Assembly: GCA_964494205.1 (NCBI GenBank)
Contig: CAZBRD010000015.1
Location: 1-64,000 of the forward strand
DNA: 64,000 nt
Direction: 5' to 3'
Source: JBBTCX01 sp964494205
Lineage (GTDB): Bacteria > Planctomycetota > Phycisphaerae > UBA1845
Shown: positions 18,839 through 26,718 of the stretch, one piece after another
Numbering within the stretch: the first letter of the stretch is position 1
Layout: the number at the start of each line of letters is the position of its first letter
Translations under genes and position numbers: made by a program
The notes under the pieces: generated by a model
What the model saw: only the letters and a program-made list of their open reading frames with translations
Databases searched by the model: none
Told to the model about the DNA's origin: nothing

Positions 18839-19516
18839 CTACGCACCGTGCCATTGTCGAAGTTGCATTGCCTGGACAACGGCCGTCGGCGCGAGGTGAT
18901 CGAGGTATCGAGCAGTCGTTGTGATATTCGTATGCCCGAGTTGGCGCGAGATGATGGCAATGTCGACTCCTTCGGCCCGAAGTTGAGCGGCGTGGGTGTG
19001 ACGAAAGCCGTGAGCGTGGACGCGCTTTTCGATTCCGGCTTTGGAGGCTAGGCGCTTAAGCATCACGCGAACGTAGGACGCCGACATTGATTGGCCATCG
19101 AGCGTGCAGAAGACTGATTGTCGCCCGTTGACGCCAAGCGTTAGTCGCTTGTCGAGCCATCGTTGAACGATGCCTGCTGCGCCAGGGTCAATACCGATTG
19201 TTCGTGATCGACCGCCCTTTCCATTTAGGACGCGTATGCTGCCCTTCTCCAACTCCAAGTCTTTCGGGTAAAGCGATAGCGCTTCGTTGATGCGAAGGCC
19301 TGAGCGATAGAGCAATGCAATCTACGCGCGGTTACGGATGCCCGTTGGTGCTCGGTGACTACAAGCACGCATGAGCTTCGCGACTTCGTCGTCAGTCAGC
19401 ACTTCCGGAGGAAGACGGCGCGGATTGCCCGCTGTCTTTTTCTTCCTTCGACGTTGACCCCCATGCTCCACTTCGTCGGTTGATTTATTACGTACATAGA
19501 TCGACCCATTGAACAT
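18839..19516 (-). pseudogene. Tyrosine recombinase/integrase, broken by an in-frame amber stop
   Basis: One continuous frame of 226 codons that reads ...GIRNRA, then TAG (19322-19324), then IALLYRSGLRINEAL. Related integrases have Leu at this position, so a single change such as TTG to TAG explains the stop. The rest is intact and carries all catalytic residues: Arg in RSGLR, Lys in GKGGRSR, HxxR in HAHGFRHTHA, His in LGHTNITTTARY and the Tyr nucleophile in ARYLDHL. The start ATG at 19516 has GGGAGGAATGC before it. The N-terminal SAM-like DNA-binding domain is short. As it stands it would give a ~64-residue fragment unless the amber codon is suppressed. It sits next to strong hairpins and a tRNA-half repeat, so it once drove integration here. 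Confidence 0.9.
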
Positions 19517-19560
19517 GCATTCCTCCCTTTGAAAACCAGCCTCCAATCGGAGCTCTTCGC

Positions 19561-19614
19561 GAGTGTCACGTCGTGACACTCAGTTACGCTTTTCCTGCAA
19601 AGCGTAACTGAGTG
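19561..19614. repeat. Two nested strong inverted repeats upstream of the integrase
   Basis: GAGTGTCACG-T-CGTGACACTC (19561-19581) is a perfect 10-bp-arm palindrome. It abuts a second hairpin with 16-bp perfect arms, 19577-19592 and 19599-19614, loop tcctgc, reading CACTCAGTTACGCTTT on its left arm. The two share CACTC and are mutually exclusive as cruciforms or RNA hairpins. They lie about 45 bp upstream of the integrase start, where recombinase or regulator binding sites would be expected. Confidence 0.8.
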
Positions 19615-19741
19615 CTACCTCGGTGTGGCCAGACAGGGAAGAACGTAACTCTATGCAGAAGATTGGTTTGCAATTCGTTTGACTAGGTTGAATTGGAGAG
19701 ATTCCGGACGTGCTTTACAAGCCGTGGACTTCTCGTAAGGA

Positions 19742-19808
19742 GGGACCGCGACCAACATCCGGGTCGCGCGGACGCCGCGGTCCCCAGACGACGATTGTGT
19801 TCGTCTGG
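19742..19808. repeat. Adjacent stem-loops with alternative pairing
   Basis: GGGACCGCG (19742-19750) pairs perfectly with CGCGGTCCC (19776-19784). The segment CGCGACC (19747-19753) can instead pair with GGTCGCG (19762-19768), giving a competing hairpin. A further stem follows at once: CCAGACGA (19784-19791) with TCGTCTGG (19801-19808), 9-nt loop. Stacked, mutually exclusive stems suggest a structured RNA or a folded recombination site; no known RNA family is recognised. Confidence 0.6.
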
Positions 19809-19924
19809 CGCGTCGCCGCATCGGTAAGCGTAACGATGGCCTGTGTCTGACCTTTTCGATGTCCATAGGATGGAATTTTTATACGGAAACGAACTTATGA
19901 TGGCATGTGCGACCTCCCGAAGGG

Positions 19925-19951
19925 AATTGCGCGGCCAAAAACCGCGCAATT
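19925..19951. repeat. Perfect 10-bp inverted repeat
   Basis: AATTGCGCGG (19925-19934), 7-nt loop ccaaaaa, CCGCGCAATT (19942-19951). Very stable as a hairpin, without a T-run after it on either strand. It lies 73 bp left of the tRNA-half repeat and may be part of the same integration site. Confidence 0.7.
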
Positions 19952-20023
19952 ATTCGCTTCAGGCCGCACTGCCGAACACCGGCAGGTCACTCTATCTCTT
20001 GAGGGGGCGTTACTTATGACTAT

Positions 20024-20065
20024 AGCGGGCGAAGGGACTCGAACCCTCGACGTCCAGCTTGGGAA
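20024..20065 (-). repeat. tRNA-Gly(CCC) 3'-half, att-like direct repeat, copy 1
   Basis: On the minus strand this 42-bp stretch reads from the anticodon loop TTCCCAA through anticodon stem 3' strand GCTGG, variable loop ACGTC, T-arm GAGGG-TTCGAGT-CCCTT, acceptor strand CGCCCGC and discriminator T: the 3' half of a glycine tRNA with anticodon CCC. The 5' half is absent: no matching GCGGGCG acceptor strand or D-arm lies upstream. An identical copy is at 45414-45455. Identity starts exactly at the anticodon loop, the usual crossover point for tyrosine recombinases that use tRNA genes. Confidence 0.85.
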
Positions 20066-20179
20066 TCGCCTGATTTGCATGGACCGATTGGCACCTAAAT
20101 GCCTTTGTTTCTAGCATTTTATTGCAATTCTCGTTTTTCGAAAATTATCACGATGCAACGCGTTTTCTAACGTTTCAGA

Positions 20180-20218
20180 GTGGTATTACCACCGCCAAGT
20201 GGTAGTGCTACCACTTGG
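20180..20218. repeat. Tandem TGGTA/TACCA palindromes
   Basis: GTGGTA-T-TACCAC (20180-20192) is followed 2 bp later by CCAAGTGGTAG-TG-CTACCACTTGG (20195-20218, 11-bp perfect arms). The core GTGGTAGTNCTACCAC recurs at 45565-45580 and, with one base fewer in the middle, at 45333-45347, each time near a tRNA-Gly half. Probably protein-binding or recombination sites of the same element family. Confidence 0.75.
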
Positions 20219-20332
20219 TAATGATCGAACTGTGTTATGGCGTCTACGGTAGCCTAGTTTCCAAATAAGGCCCGCAAAATTGGCTTCGCAGGCTGCTTTC
20301 CGCGCACGACACAAAAAGGGAGCAACGCAGCG

Positions 20333-20732
20333 TTAACTGAGGTTCCAATGGGAATCCTCTAAATCCTTTGGAACAGGAGGCGGGCCAGGTGGAATATTCG
20401 GTTTTTGCACTACGCGTTGGGCTTGTGCTGTAAACTCCGCAAGGATCGCATCGCGCGTTGCCGAATCTTCGTAGAGATCGATGGCGGTGACCGCCAATAA
20501 TTTGGCAGCATGCAACATTCACTTGTGTCCGATGGACACTCCGGTGCATGCCACATCCGGCCATGAATGCCACGGCGTGTCCATTGTGGCAGTCATGACA
20601 GTGATATGGAGGGTCGGGTCGAGCCAACTGACATCGCCCAAATCTGTCCTCAAGCCAGGCGGGCCAACGGTTACGCTGATAGCGCTTCCGTTGGCCGCCC
20701 GGACTAACTTTTCGAGTACACTTGACGACGAG
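20333..20732 (-). pseudogene. C-terminal remnant of an AbgB-like M20 peptidase
   Basis: Reading on the minus strand the frame gives LRTDLGDVSWLDPTLHIT, then DTPWHSWPDVACTGVSIGHK, then TGA (near 20519), then MLHAAKLLAVTAIDLYED and a Pro-rich end. This matches the C-terminus of p-aminobenzoyl-glutamate hydrolase subunit B and related M20 amidohydrolases (STDVGDVSW, GTPGHSW, SIGHKG). The stop replaces the Gly of GHKG, so GGA to TGA is enough to explain it. The N-terminal ~75 percent is missing; the frame loses similarity around 20700-20730, just beyond the end of the VWA gene (20750). A truncated, inactive remnant. Confidence 0.8.
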
Positions 20733-20749
20733 TGGGCAGTCCTCGTGCT

Positions 20750-22510
20750 TCAACACCCTTCGACCAGCATCGTGTACGCCAATCCAGCCGCTTCGGCGAT
20801 GATCTTGATTTTCTCACGGTAGGTTTCGACGGATCGCTGCAATGTGGCAGGATCGGGTTGCTTCAAGGACACCAGTTGCGCTGGTTCATCGGGCCCCTTG
20901 CATCCCTGATTTTGGTCAAGTGACTTTAAGGCGTCGCGAATATCGTTTTGGACGCGCTCGGCGATCGCTCGATCCGCGAAATCGAAGCCGCCGACACGGT
21001 AACACGTTGCATCGCCTTTTGCTTTGGCCTCGGCAGTGGAAGGTAAAACGTACGCGAACGGCGCAGGAGCGGCGTTCACCACGCGAATGGTTTGTAATTC
21101 GTCCACCTGAATTCGAAGTAGGTCGACAAGGGCCTCGGTCGCCAAGCCGGCGGAAGTGAATTTTCGATCGCCCACGAACATGCTCGCGGGCGAACGGACG
21201 CTGTCGGCAAGGCGCTCGGCAAAGGCGACGCGTCGCGTGCGATAGCCATCCATGCCGTATTCCACCGCCGGCATCGCAGCCATGAGTGCATCCACGTTGG
21301 TCTGTACGGGGATTTTCAGTTTCGGACGGGGGAGCATGGGTCCCACCGGCTCCGCTACCACTTCAACCTTGGTTTCGGGAGCGGGCGCCGGGTACGTGAA
21401 GCCCTTGGCGGCCGCTTGGGCGCGAAGACTGGTGAGCAATGCATCGTCAAAGCTGGGTCCAGATCCACAATTCCTGGTTTGCTTCGCGCGAATAAAGGCG
21501 CGGCGATTCTTATCGGATTCAGCAATCTCCAGTTTCACCCTATCACGGATATCCTGAATACCCTTGATAAACGCCCGTCGCTGATCAAGCGTCATCGATC
21601 TCATGGAGACCGGGAGTTCATTCGGCTCAACACCTTCGAGCCGAAAGCCCTCCTCTCGAACCGCATCAACGAGATCCCAGGTGGCGGCGCTATAAAGCGC
21701 ACAACCCTTAGCAGCGACCCGACTGCCACATGATTGGGCACCCATTTTGCCGGCATTCACGTCCTGCGCGATCTGATTCGCGAGACCCTCAGCTCCATGT
21801 TTGCCGTACGGGATGTAGGTGCGATTGAGTTCGCCGTTAAGTTCAACAAGCTCTACGTCGTATGGAGTTTCGATTTGCTCGGTGCCGGCTACCACGTCGA
21901 TCGCGGTGTACGTGCCTTTAGCCACTTGAGCTACGCGATCCCACTTTTCCGCGATGCCCTGTTCATGATTGCCGGCGTACACACTGTTGATGATGATATC
22001 CTTGCCCGTTGCGGTGCGCGCGGCCGTACGGAAGTCATGTTCGGCGGCGCGCTGGTCGGCCGATTCGTTGCCGGCTAGGAAAATGACACGCAACGCATTG
22101 GGATCCGTTGACCAATTCAAGGACTCTACAGCACGCTCGATGGCCCAGCCGACGTACTCTTCCCCGCCATTCGTGTTCAGTGCCATGAGTTTGCTGTATG
22201 CCGTATCGAGATCGCCGGTGAAGTCGGTGTGCTTTACGATGTAACCGTCGCCGGCAGGCTCCTCGCCACCAAAGGTGATCAGGGCGACCCGTAACTGGGG
22301 CGTCGGCTTGGCTCGGGAAAGGTCAGAGACGATATCCCAGACGCGTCCTCGTACGGAATCAAGCAGGTCGGACATACTGCCGGAAATGTCCAGGCAGATG
22401 GCCAAATCAATGGGATGGTTTTCGGGCGCGGCGCACTGCGCGACAACTGTACGGACCGTTGGAGAAACCGAAAACGCCGCAAGCACGAACAATCCAAGAA
22501 AACGTTTCAT
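20750..22510 (-). CDS. Exported von Willebrand factor A domain protein
   Basis: 586 residues from the ATG at 22510 (AAGGAAGG precedes it), with a signal peptide MKRFLGLFVLAAFSVS cut near VVAQ. The VWA domain (about 35-230) has an intact MIDAS start LAICLDISGSMSD and a later FLAGNES segment, so metal-dependent ligand binding is likely. The remainder (about 250-586) is helical, with Pro-rich patches around residue 395; no second domain is recognised. Expected in the periplasm or outside the cell. The gene stands alone; the remnant behind it is unrelated. Similar VWA proteins are numerous in Planctomycetes and their roles are mostly unknown. Confidence 0.88.
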   Translation of the reverse strand: MKRFLGLFVLAAFSVSPTVRTVVAQCAAPENHPIDLAICLDISGSMSDLLDSVRGRVWDIVSDLSRAKPTPQLRVALITFGGEEPAGDGYIVKHTDFTGDLDTAYSKLMALNTNGGEEYVGWAIERAVESLNWSTDPNALRVIFLAGNESADQRAAEHDFRTAARTATGKDIIINSVYAGNHEQGIAEKWDRVAQVAKGTYTAIDVVAGTEQIETPYDVELVELNGELNRTYIPYGKHGAEGLANQIAQDVNAGKMGAQSCGSRVAAKGCALYSAATWDLVDAVREEGFRLEGVEPNELPVSMRSMTLDQRRAFIKGIQDIRDRVKLEIAESDKNRRAFIRAKQTRNCGSGPSFDDALLTSLRAQAAAKGFTYPAPAPETKVEVVAEPVGPMLPRPKLKIPVQTNVDALMAAMPAVEYGMDGYRTRRVAFAERLADSVRSPASMFVGDRKFTSAGLATEALVDLLRIQVDELQTIRVVNAAPAPFAYVLPSTAEAKAKGDATCYRVGGFDFADRAIAERVQNDIRDALKSLDQNQGCKGPDEPAQLVSLKQPDPATLQRSVETYREKIKIIAEAAGLAYTMLVEGC

Positions 22511-22714
22511 TTGCCTTCCTTTCAAAGAAATTGAGATTTTCAACCAAGAGGTAGTAGAGCAAACAGCGCCAGTTAATAGCCCTTCTCGCGGTGAAGTTGA
22601 CAAGTATGTCGACGGTTACGAACGTGTGACGGGTACGGCCGCAATAAGTGTCGTAGAATCTCGCATGCACAATCAGGCTTGAATGCCCCGTTCAACGTAG
22701 AGAGTGATAAACCA

Positions 22715-23359
22715 ATGCAATACGTCGTTGCAGTAATCGTGATAACAGCAGCCCTCTTCGGCGTGTCTTGTGAGCGGCAATCAAATCAACGTAAAGAGGG
22801 TTCATCCGAAGGAACTGTCCCCAGCCTGGTCGGAAGCGTGCCGATGTCATCCGAAGGCGCGGATTTGCTTGGCAAACGACTCGTGCTGGACGACCTCGCT
22901 TGGCTCAATACACCGAACAACGAATCCACTCAACTGGAGGGTAAGGTCACGCTCGTTCGCTGGTGGACGGGCACATGCCATTGGTGTGCCATGTCCTTAC
23001 CTGCCATAGAGCGACTCCGTGAAGGGTTCACAACAAGAGGGCTTCAGACGTTAGCGGTTTATCATCCTAAACCGCCGCGCGACGTGCCTGCCGATGAAGT
23101 CCTTCGAATGGCAAAGGCGCTCGGGTACACAGGGTGGGTGGCGACCGATCTGAAATGGAAAACACTACAGGATGTAATCCCTGGCATCGGCGAGCGTCGT
23201 AGCACCAGCGTAACTTTCCTGCTCGATCGAAAAGGTGTCATCCGTTACGTGCACCCTGGACCCGCGTTTGGACCCACTGATGAACCCACCAAACGACAAC
23301 TCAACCAGGATTATGTGAACATCACCGCGGCCATCGAGGCGTTGCTCTCGGAGCCATAA
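22715..23359 (+). CDS. TlpA/thioredoxin-like lipoprotein
   Basis: About 214 residues. The start MQYVVAVIVITAALFGVSC is a lipoprotein signal with the lipobox Cys at residue 19. The thioredoxin fold (about 60-205) has the redox pair CHWC in WWTGTCHWCAMSLPAIERL and the later cis-Pro region STSVTFLLDRKG. Such proteins reduce or oxidise exported thiols or supply electrons for cytochrome c or copper-protein maturation. The first in-frame ATG is at 22679, but the hydrophobic N-terminus fits the start at 22715. It is divergent from the VWA gene (205 bp). No partner such as CcdA or DsbD is near. Confidence 0.87.
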   Translation: MQYVVAVIVITAALFGVSCERQSNQRKEGSSEGTVPSLVGSVPMSSEGADLLGKRLVLDDLAWLNTPNNESTQLEGKVTLVRWWTGTCHWCAMSLPAIERLREGFTTRGLQTLAVYHPKPPRDVPADEVLRMAKALGYTGWVATDLKWKTLQDVIPGIGERRSTSVTFLLDRKGVIRYVHPGPAFGPTDEPTKRQLNQDYVNITAAIEALLSEP

Positions 23360-23560
23360 GAATACTTCCGAAACGAGGGGGCAGGTTGTGGAGTGGAGCG
23401 AGGGCGGGCGATGGAGCACGTCTTGAGAATTACGCATCATGCTAAGCTGGAAGCCATTGTAATCGCCCCAGCCAGTTTTTTCTGGTTTGGTCACTAATAG
23501 GTGCGCGCTTTCAATCTACTAATAAGATAGAACCGTCCGGAATGGTTTCGGAGTAGCTCT

Positions 23561-24103
23561 GTGGGGGATGGAAAATCGGACGCCGATCTGGTTCGTGACG
23601 CCCAGTCCGGACGCACAAATGCGTACGCGCTGTTGGTGCACAGATGGAGTGCGCGCGTGCTGGCGGTCTGCCACGCACGGGTCCGTAACGCTTCTTCGGC
23701 AGAAGAACTCGCGCAGGAAACACTGCTGCGCGCCCTCCGAACTCTTGGTTCCATTCGGGAACCGGAGCGCTTCGGCTCCTGGCTCTGCGGAATTGCGACG
23801 CGAACTTGTCTTGACTGGCTCAAGTCCAAACAGAGAAGCGAAGTTTCGATAGATCATGTGGAAGCAACGCCCGCCGACCATCAGCCCCATGGAGTATCCG
23901 CCGACGAAACCTGGGACCTGTTGTATCAGGAGATTGAACGACTACCGGTGGAGTATCGCGACGTGCTGATGTTGTATTACTACAGCAATTCGACATACCA
24001 GGAACTGGGCGACATGTTGGGGGTGTCCGCTGCAACGATCAACGCGAGGCTGACCAAGGCGCGCCAGCTGCTGCGGCACCAACTGGCAGAGGCTGGGAGT
24101 TGA
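23561..24103 (+). CDS. ECF-type RNA polymerase sigma factor
   Basis: 180 residues. Sigma region 2 (about 8-80) has SAEELAQETLLRALRTLGSI and RFGSWLCGIATRTCLDWL; region 4 (about 115-175) has LPVEYRDVLMLYYYSNSTYQELGDMLGVSAATINARLTKAR, shown here in pieces as LPVEYRDVLMLYYY and ATINARLTKARQLL. The start codon is GTG with no strong ribosome binding site. The anti-sigma gene begins 3 bp after its stop, so the pair is cotranscribed. It should activate its own promoter and a small regulon when released by the anti-sigma factor; the regulon is not identifiable here. Confidence 0.93.
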   Translation: MGDGKSDADLVRDAQSGRTNAYALLVHRWSARVLAVCHARVRNASSAEELAQETLLRALRTLGSIREPERFGSWLCGIATRTCLDWLKSKQRSEVSIDHVEATPADHQPHGVSADETWDLLYQEIERLPVEYRDVLMLYYYSNSTYQELGDMLGVSAATINARLTKARQLLRHQLAEAGS

Positions 24104-24106
24104 ACG

Positions 24107-24859
24107 ATGGACTGTGAACAAGGGTCCTTACTTCTCAACGCTCGAATGGACGGCGAGCTGTCGGCGGAAGATCAGCATCGCCTGACGGTCCATTTGGACG
24201 AGTGTGCGGCCTGTCGGATATCGGTGGACGAGTTTGAGCGGGTCGATCGCGAACTGGCGCGCATCTTTAGTGTACGCCAGCGCTCGGCTGCCGCAGTGGC
24301 GGACCGAGTGATGGAATCGTGGCTTGAAGAGGCACCGCTGCGTTCTCGCCGGTGGGCTCACTTGCGATGGGCGTCGGCCGTTGCCGCCGGGTTCGCGCTG
24401 GCACTCCTTCTGTTCGGATCGCGCACGTGGATCGGGTCGAGCGGTCGACACGAGAACAAACAAGTACTCACCATGGTGGAAGAGTGGAAAAAAGGCGACG
24501 CATCGTACGAAACCGAATTGCGTCTTCGGTCGCAGGGATCGGCGTGCGTGATGCCGCTTGCGGATGTCGTGCGAACCTGGGTTGGTGATGCGAACGATGC
24601 GAAGCGGCTGGAGGCGACACGCGTGCTCTGTGACCTGGCGGAGAAATCGCATATCCCCACACTCATCGAACTGCTTGGCGATACTTCACCTGAAATTCGC
24701 TCTCTCTCTGAGGCATCGTTGGTCCGACTAACCGGTCGGGATGGCCACGACCGGCGCGGACCGTCGCTCGCACAGATCACCTCCTGCTCGAATCCGCAGG
24801 CCGAGTGGCGCGAATGGTGGGAGAAGAACAAGGAACGGTTCGAGCGGTCGGATCCGTAG
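24107..24859 (+). CDS. Zinc-finger anti-sigma factor with HEAT-like outer domain
   Basis: 250 residues. The N-terminal anti-sigma zinc domain (about 1-45) has HLDECAACR (HxxxCxxC) and controls the sigma factor encoded 3 bp upstream. One transmembrane helix lies at about 86-105 (SAVAAGFALALLLFG). The extracytoplasmic part (about 130-240) resembles HEAT/PBS repeats: LEATRVLCDLAEKSHIPTLIELL and RSLSEASLVRLTG. Repeats of this kind suggest a protein-binding sensor domain, unlike the short unstructured tails of most anti-sigma factors. The ligand is unknown. Confidence 0.88.
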   Translation: MDCEQGSLLLNARMDGELSAEDQHRLTVHLDECAACRISVDEFERVDRELARIFSVRQRSAAAVADRVMESWLEEAPLRSRRWAHLRWASAVAAGFALALLLFGSRTWIGSSGRHENKQVLTMVEEWKKGDASYETELRLRSQGSACVMPLADVVRTWVGDANDAKRLEATRVLCDLAEKSHIPTLIELLGDTSPEIRSLSEASLVRLTGRDGHDRRGPSLAQITSCSNPQAEWREWWEKNKERFERSDP

Positions 24860-24989
24860 GCGCAATTACTCGCCTGCACTCGCCGGTCATTCGTGCACTT
24901 CACGTCGGTTGGCTTCGAGCGGTTACTGTTACGGTCCGTAGCTTACACCGCATTTTTCAAGTACCTATCAGTTACCATCGCCTGCTACG

Positions 24990-25910
24990 TTACGCTCGCG
25001 GCGCGAGCAAACGCCTTTCAATCGCACGCGCAAAACGCGCCGGCGCTTCGGGGTGGCGCGACAAGAACATCAGCGGCTCGAAAATCTCAAGCTCCATCAA
25101 GAGAAGCCTTCCATCTCTTACCACGCCGTCGACGCGCGCATAAACCGGTGTCGCCGGCGCGTGCTCCACGCAAGAGATCGCTTGCGCGACGAGCGCATCG
25201 CTCACCTGCACGTTCTCGTTGCTACCGCCGAATTGAAATTGAACGCGGTAGTCGCCGGCTTTCGGGCGTTTGCAAACGGCGTGGCTAAAGACGCCGTCGA
25301 AGAACAGCAGCGACAGCTCGCCGCCGCTTTGAATCTCGGGCAAGAAAGGCTGCACCAGTACACCGCGATCTTGGAGCGTCTTGGCGATGTCAGCAGCATA
25401 GTGGTCCAGCTCTTCGAGGCGAAAACGTTGGCACCCGTAGGCGCCGCCGCCGATGGTTGGCTTGACTACGATTTCATGCCAACCGCGGGCACGGGCCATG
25501 GCGGCGATGTCGACCTTGCCATTCTGCGTGATAAAAATTGTGGGTACGATCGCGATTCCAGCACGTTCGAGATCTTGCAAATAACCCTTGTCGAAATTCC
25601 ATTCGAGGATCTCGCGTGGGTTGCACATGAGCACTCGCTCAGCGATGCGCCCATCAAGCCAGGCGCGAAACTCGGCGGCGCGCTCGAAGTAGTCCCATGG
25701 CGAGCGCATGACCAGTGCATCGAACGAAGTCCAGTCAATACTCGCGTCGCTCCACACCACCGGCACCGACTCAATCCCAATGTCTGCGAGCGCCGGCACC
25801 AGGAGTAGGTCGTCCTCATAAAGATTGACATGGGCCTCGCAAGTCACCAGTGCCACTGGTTTGCGTGCGCTCTTTGCTTTCCCCGCCGGCCGTAATCCGA
25901 CATTTTTCAT
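24990..25910 (-). CDS. ATP-grasp ligase, RimK/DcsG-like
   Basis: 306 residues. The N-terminal pre-ATP-grasp part contains VMRSPWDYFERAAEF. The ATP-grasp core has IVVKPTIGGGAYGCQRF (lysine and glycine-rich loop), GVLVQPFLPEIQSGGELSLLFF (the hinge and acidic ligand) and ARVDGVVRDGRLLLMELEIFEP, where the Asp and Glu ligands for magnesium are visible. This layout is that of RimK-like and cycloserine-synthase DcsG-like enzymes, which join a carboxylate to an amine via an acyl phosphate. Cytoplasmic. No biosynthetic neighbours are seen, so the substrate is unknown; it could modify a peptide, a protein tail or a small amino acid. Confidence 0.85.
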   Translation of the reverse strand: MKNVGLRPAGKAKSARKPVALVTCEAHVNLYEDDLLLVPALADIGIESVPVVWSDASIDWTSFDALVMRSPWDYFERAAEFRAWLDGRIAERVLMCNPREILEWNFDKGYLQDLERAGIAIVPTIFITQNGKVDIAAMARARGWHEIVVKPTIGGGAYGCQRFRLEELDHYAADIAKTLQDRGVLVQPFLPEIQSGGELSLLFFDGVFSHAVCKRPKAGDYRVQFQFGGSNENVQVSDALVAQAISCVEHAPATPVYARVDGVVRDGRLLLMELEIFEPLMFLSRHPEAPARFARAIERRLLAPRA

Positions 25911-26012
25911 TTGAGCCTTTCGTGACCGATGTTCCGCGTGATTGATCCATCGCTTTTCTCATGTCTTAAGCACGAATGGACGCAGACACCCGTGACACTG
26001 AGAACCAAATCG

Positions 26013-26486
26013 CTATTCAATTTCAATGCGGTCATAGGCCAGTTCCATCGTCTCGACGGCGATCTCGTTACCAATTGCGTTCAACGCTGAGCCAGTCAGC
26101 TTGGAGCACCACGCGTTTGTCAGTTTCCACTTGTAGACGAACTCATGCATTTCGTTCTGAAGCTGAATGGTCACATCACGTACCGGAGGGAAGGCGGTGC
26201 TGCCGTCGCGAACTTCCCTACACCAGCCCAGCAAATAGATGCTACTGGTCAAACCATGCTTTAGTGTAAGGTTCGAGTATTTCTCGATTCCAGGCAGCTT
26301 GCGAACGGTATTCATCCCATCCGGGCCCTCACGGAACTCAATGGGCGAGTTCTCATTATTCAAGCCATTGATTTCCTGGAATGCGGCGACGGTTTCGCCG
26401 TTGATCGACACGACGAAATTAAACTCGCTAAACGGGTACTTGTTTTCTCGCTCGGTGGCCACAAATTCTGATACTCCGTTTTTCAT
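26013..26486 (-). CDS. Contractile-tail tube protein (gp19-like), orphan
   Basis: 157 residues, matching the T4 gp19-like tube family used by phage tails and extracellular contractile injection systems. Visible family features are YPFSEFNFVVSINGETVAAF, EINGLNNENSPIEFREG, VRKLPGIEKYSNLTLKHGLT and TGSALNAIGNEIAVETMELAYD. It would form stacked hexameric rings of an inner tube. No sheath, baseplate, spike, AAA+ ATPase or effector gene is seen within the window, so the gene is isolated. It may be a relic of a larger locus, a piece co-opted for another use, or a part supplied in trans to a system elsewhere in the genome. Confidence 0.9.
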   Translation of the reverse strand: MKNGVSEFVATERENKYPFSEFNFVVSINGETVAAFQEINGLNNENSPIEFREGPDGMNTVRKLPGIEKYSNLTLKHGLTSSIYLLGWCREVRDGSTAFPPVRDVTIQLQNEMHEFVYKWKLTNAWCSKLTGSALNAIGNEIAVETMELAYDRIEIE

Positions 26487-26718
26487 CGCGGTCGTTTACA
26501 CAAGTGAGCTCAATTTGGCAAGCTGCTTGGTACGGTAGTTCGCGAATTCAGCCGGTCGGACTATGGCCAGAACGATCGTACAGAAGACCCGATCGCTCTG
26601 GATATTATCTAGAAGCTGTTTCATAACTGCCTAGCTGTGATCGTCGCGCCGCTGTCCACTAATTCATCGTAGTAAACGCGCGCATTGTCCAAGACGATCG
26701 ATGCGCCAGCGGCGAGCG

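Noticed and set aside
20024..20100. A complete tRNA-Gly gene
   Set aside because: Only the 3' half is present at both copies; no matching 5' acceptor strand or D-arm lies upstream.
20244..20756. A 170-residue minus-strand protein rich in Arg, Cys and His
   Set aside because: It is the wrong frame of the AbgB-like remnant, whose own frame shows the family motifs.
25053..25808. A 251-residue plus-strand frame
   Set aside because: Antisense to the ATP-grasp gene, which has family motifs.
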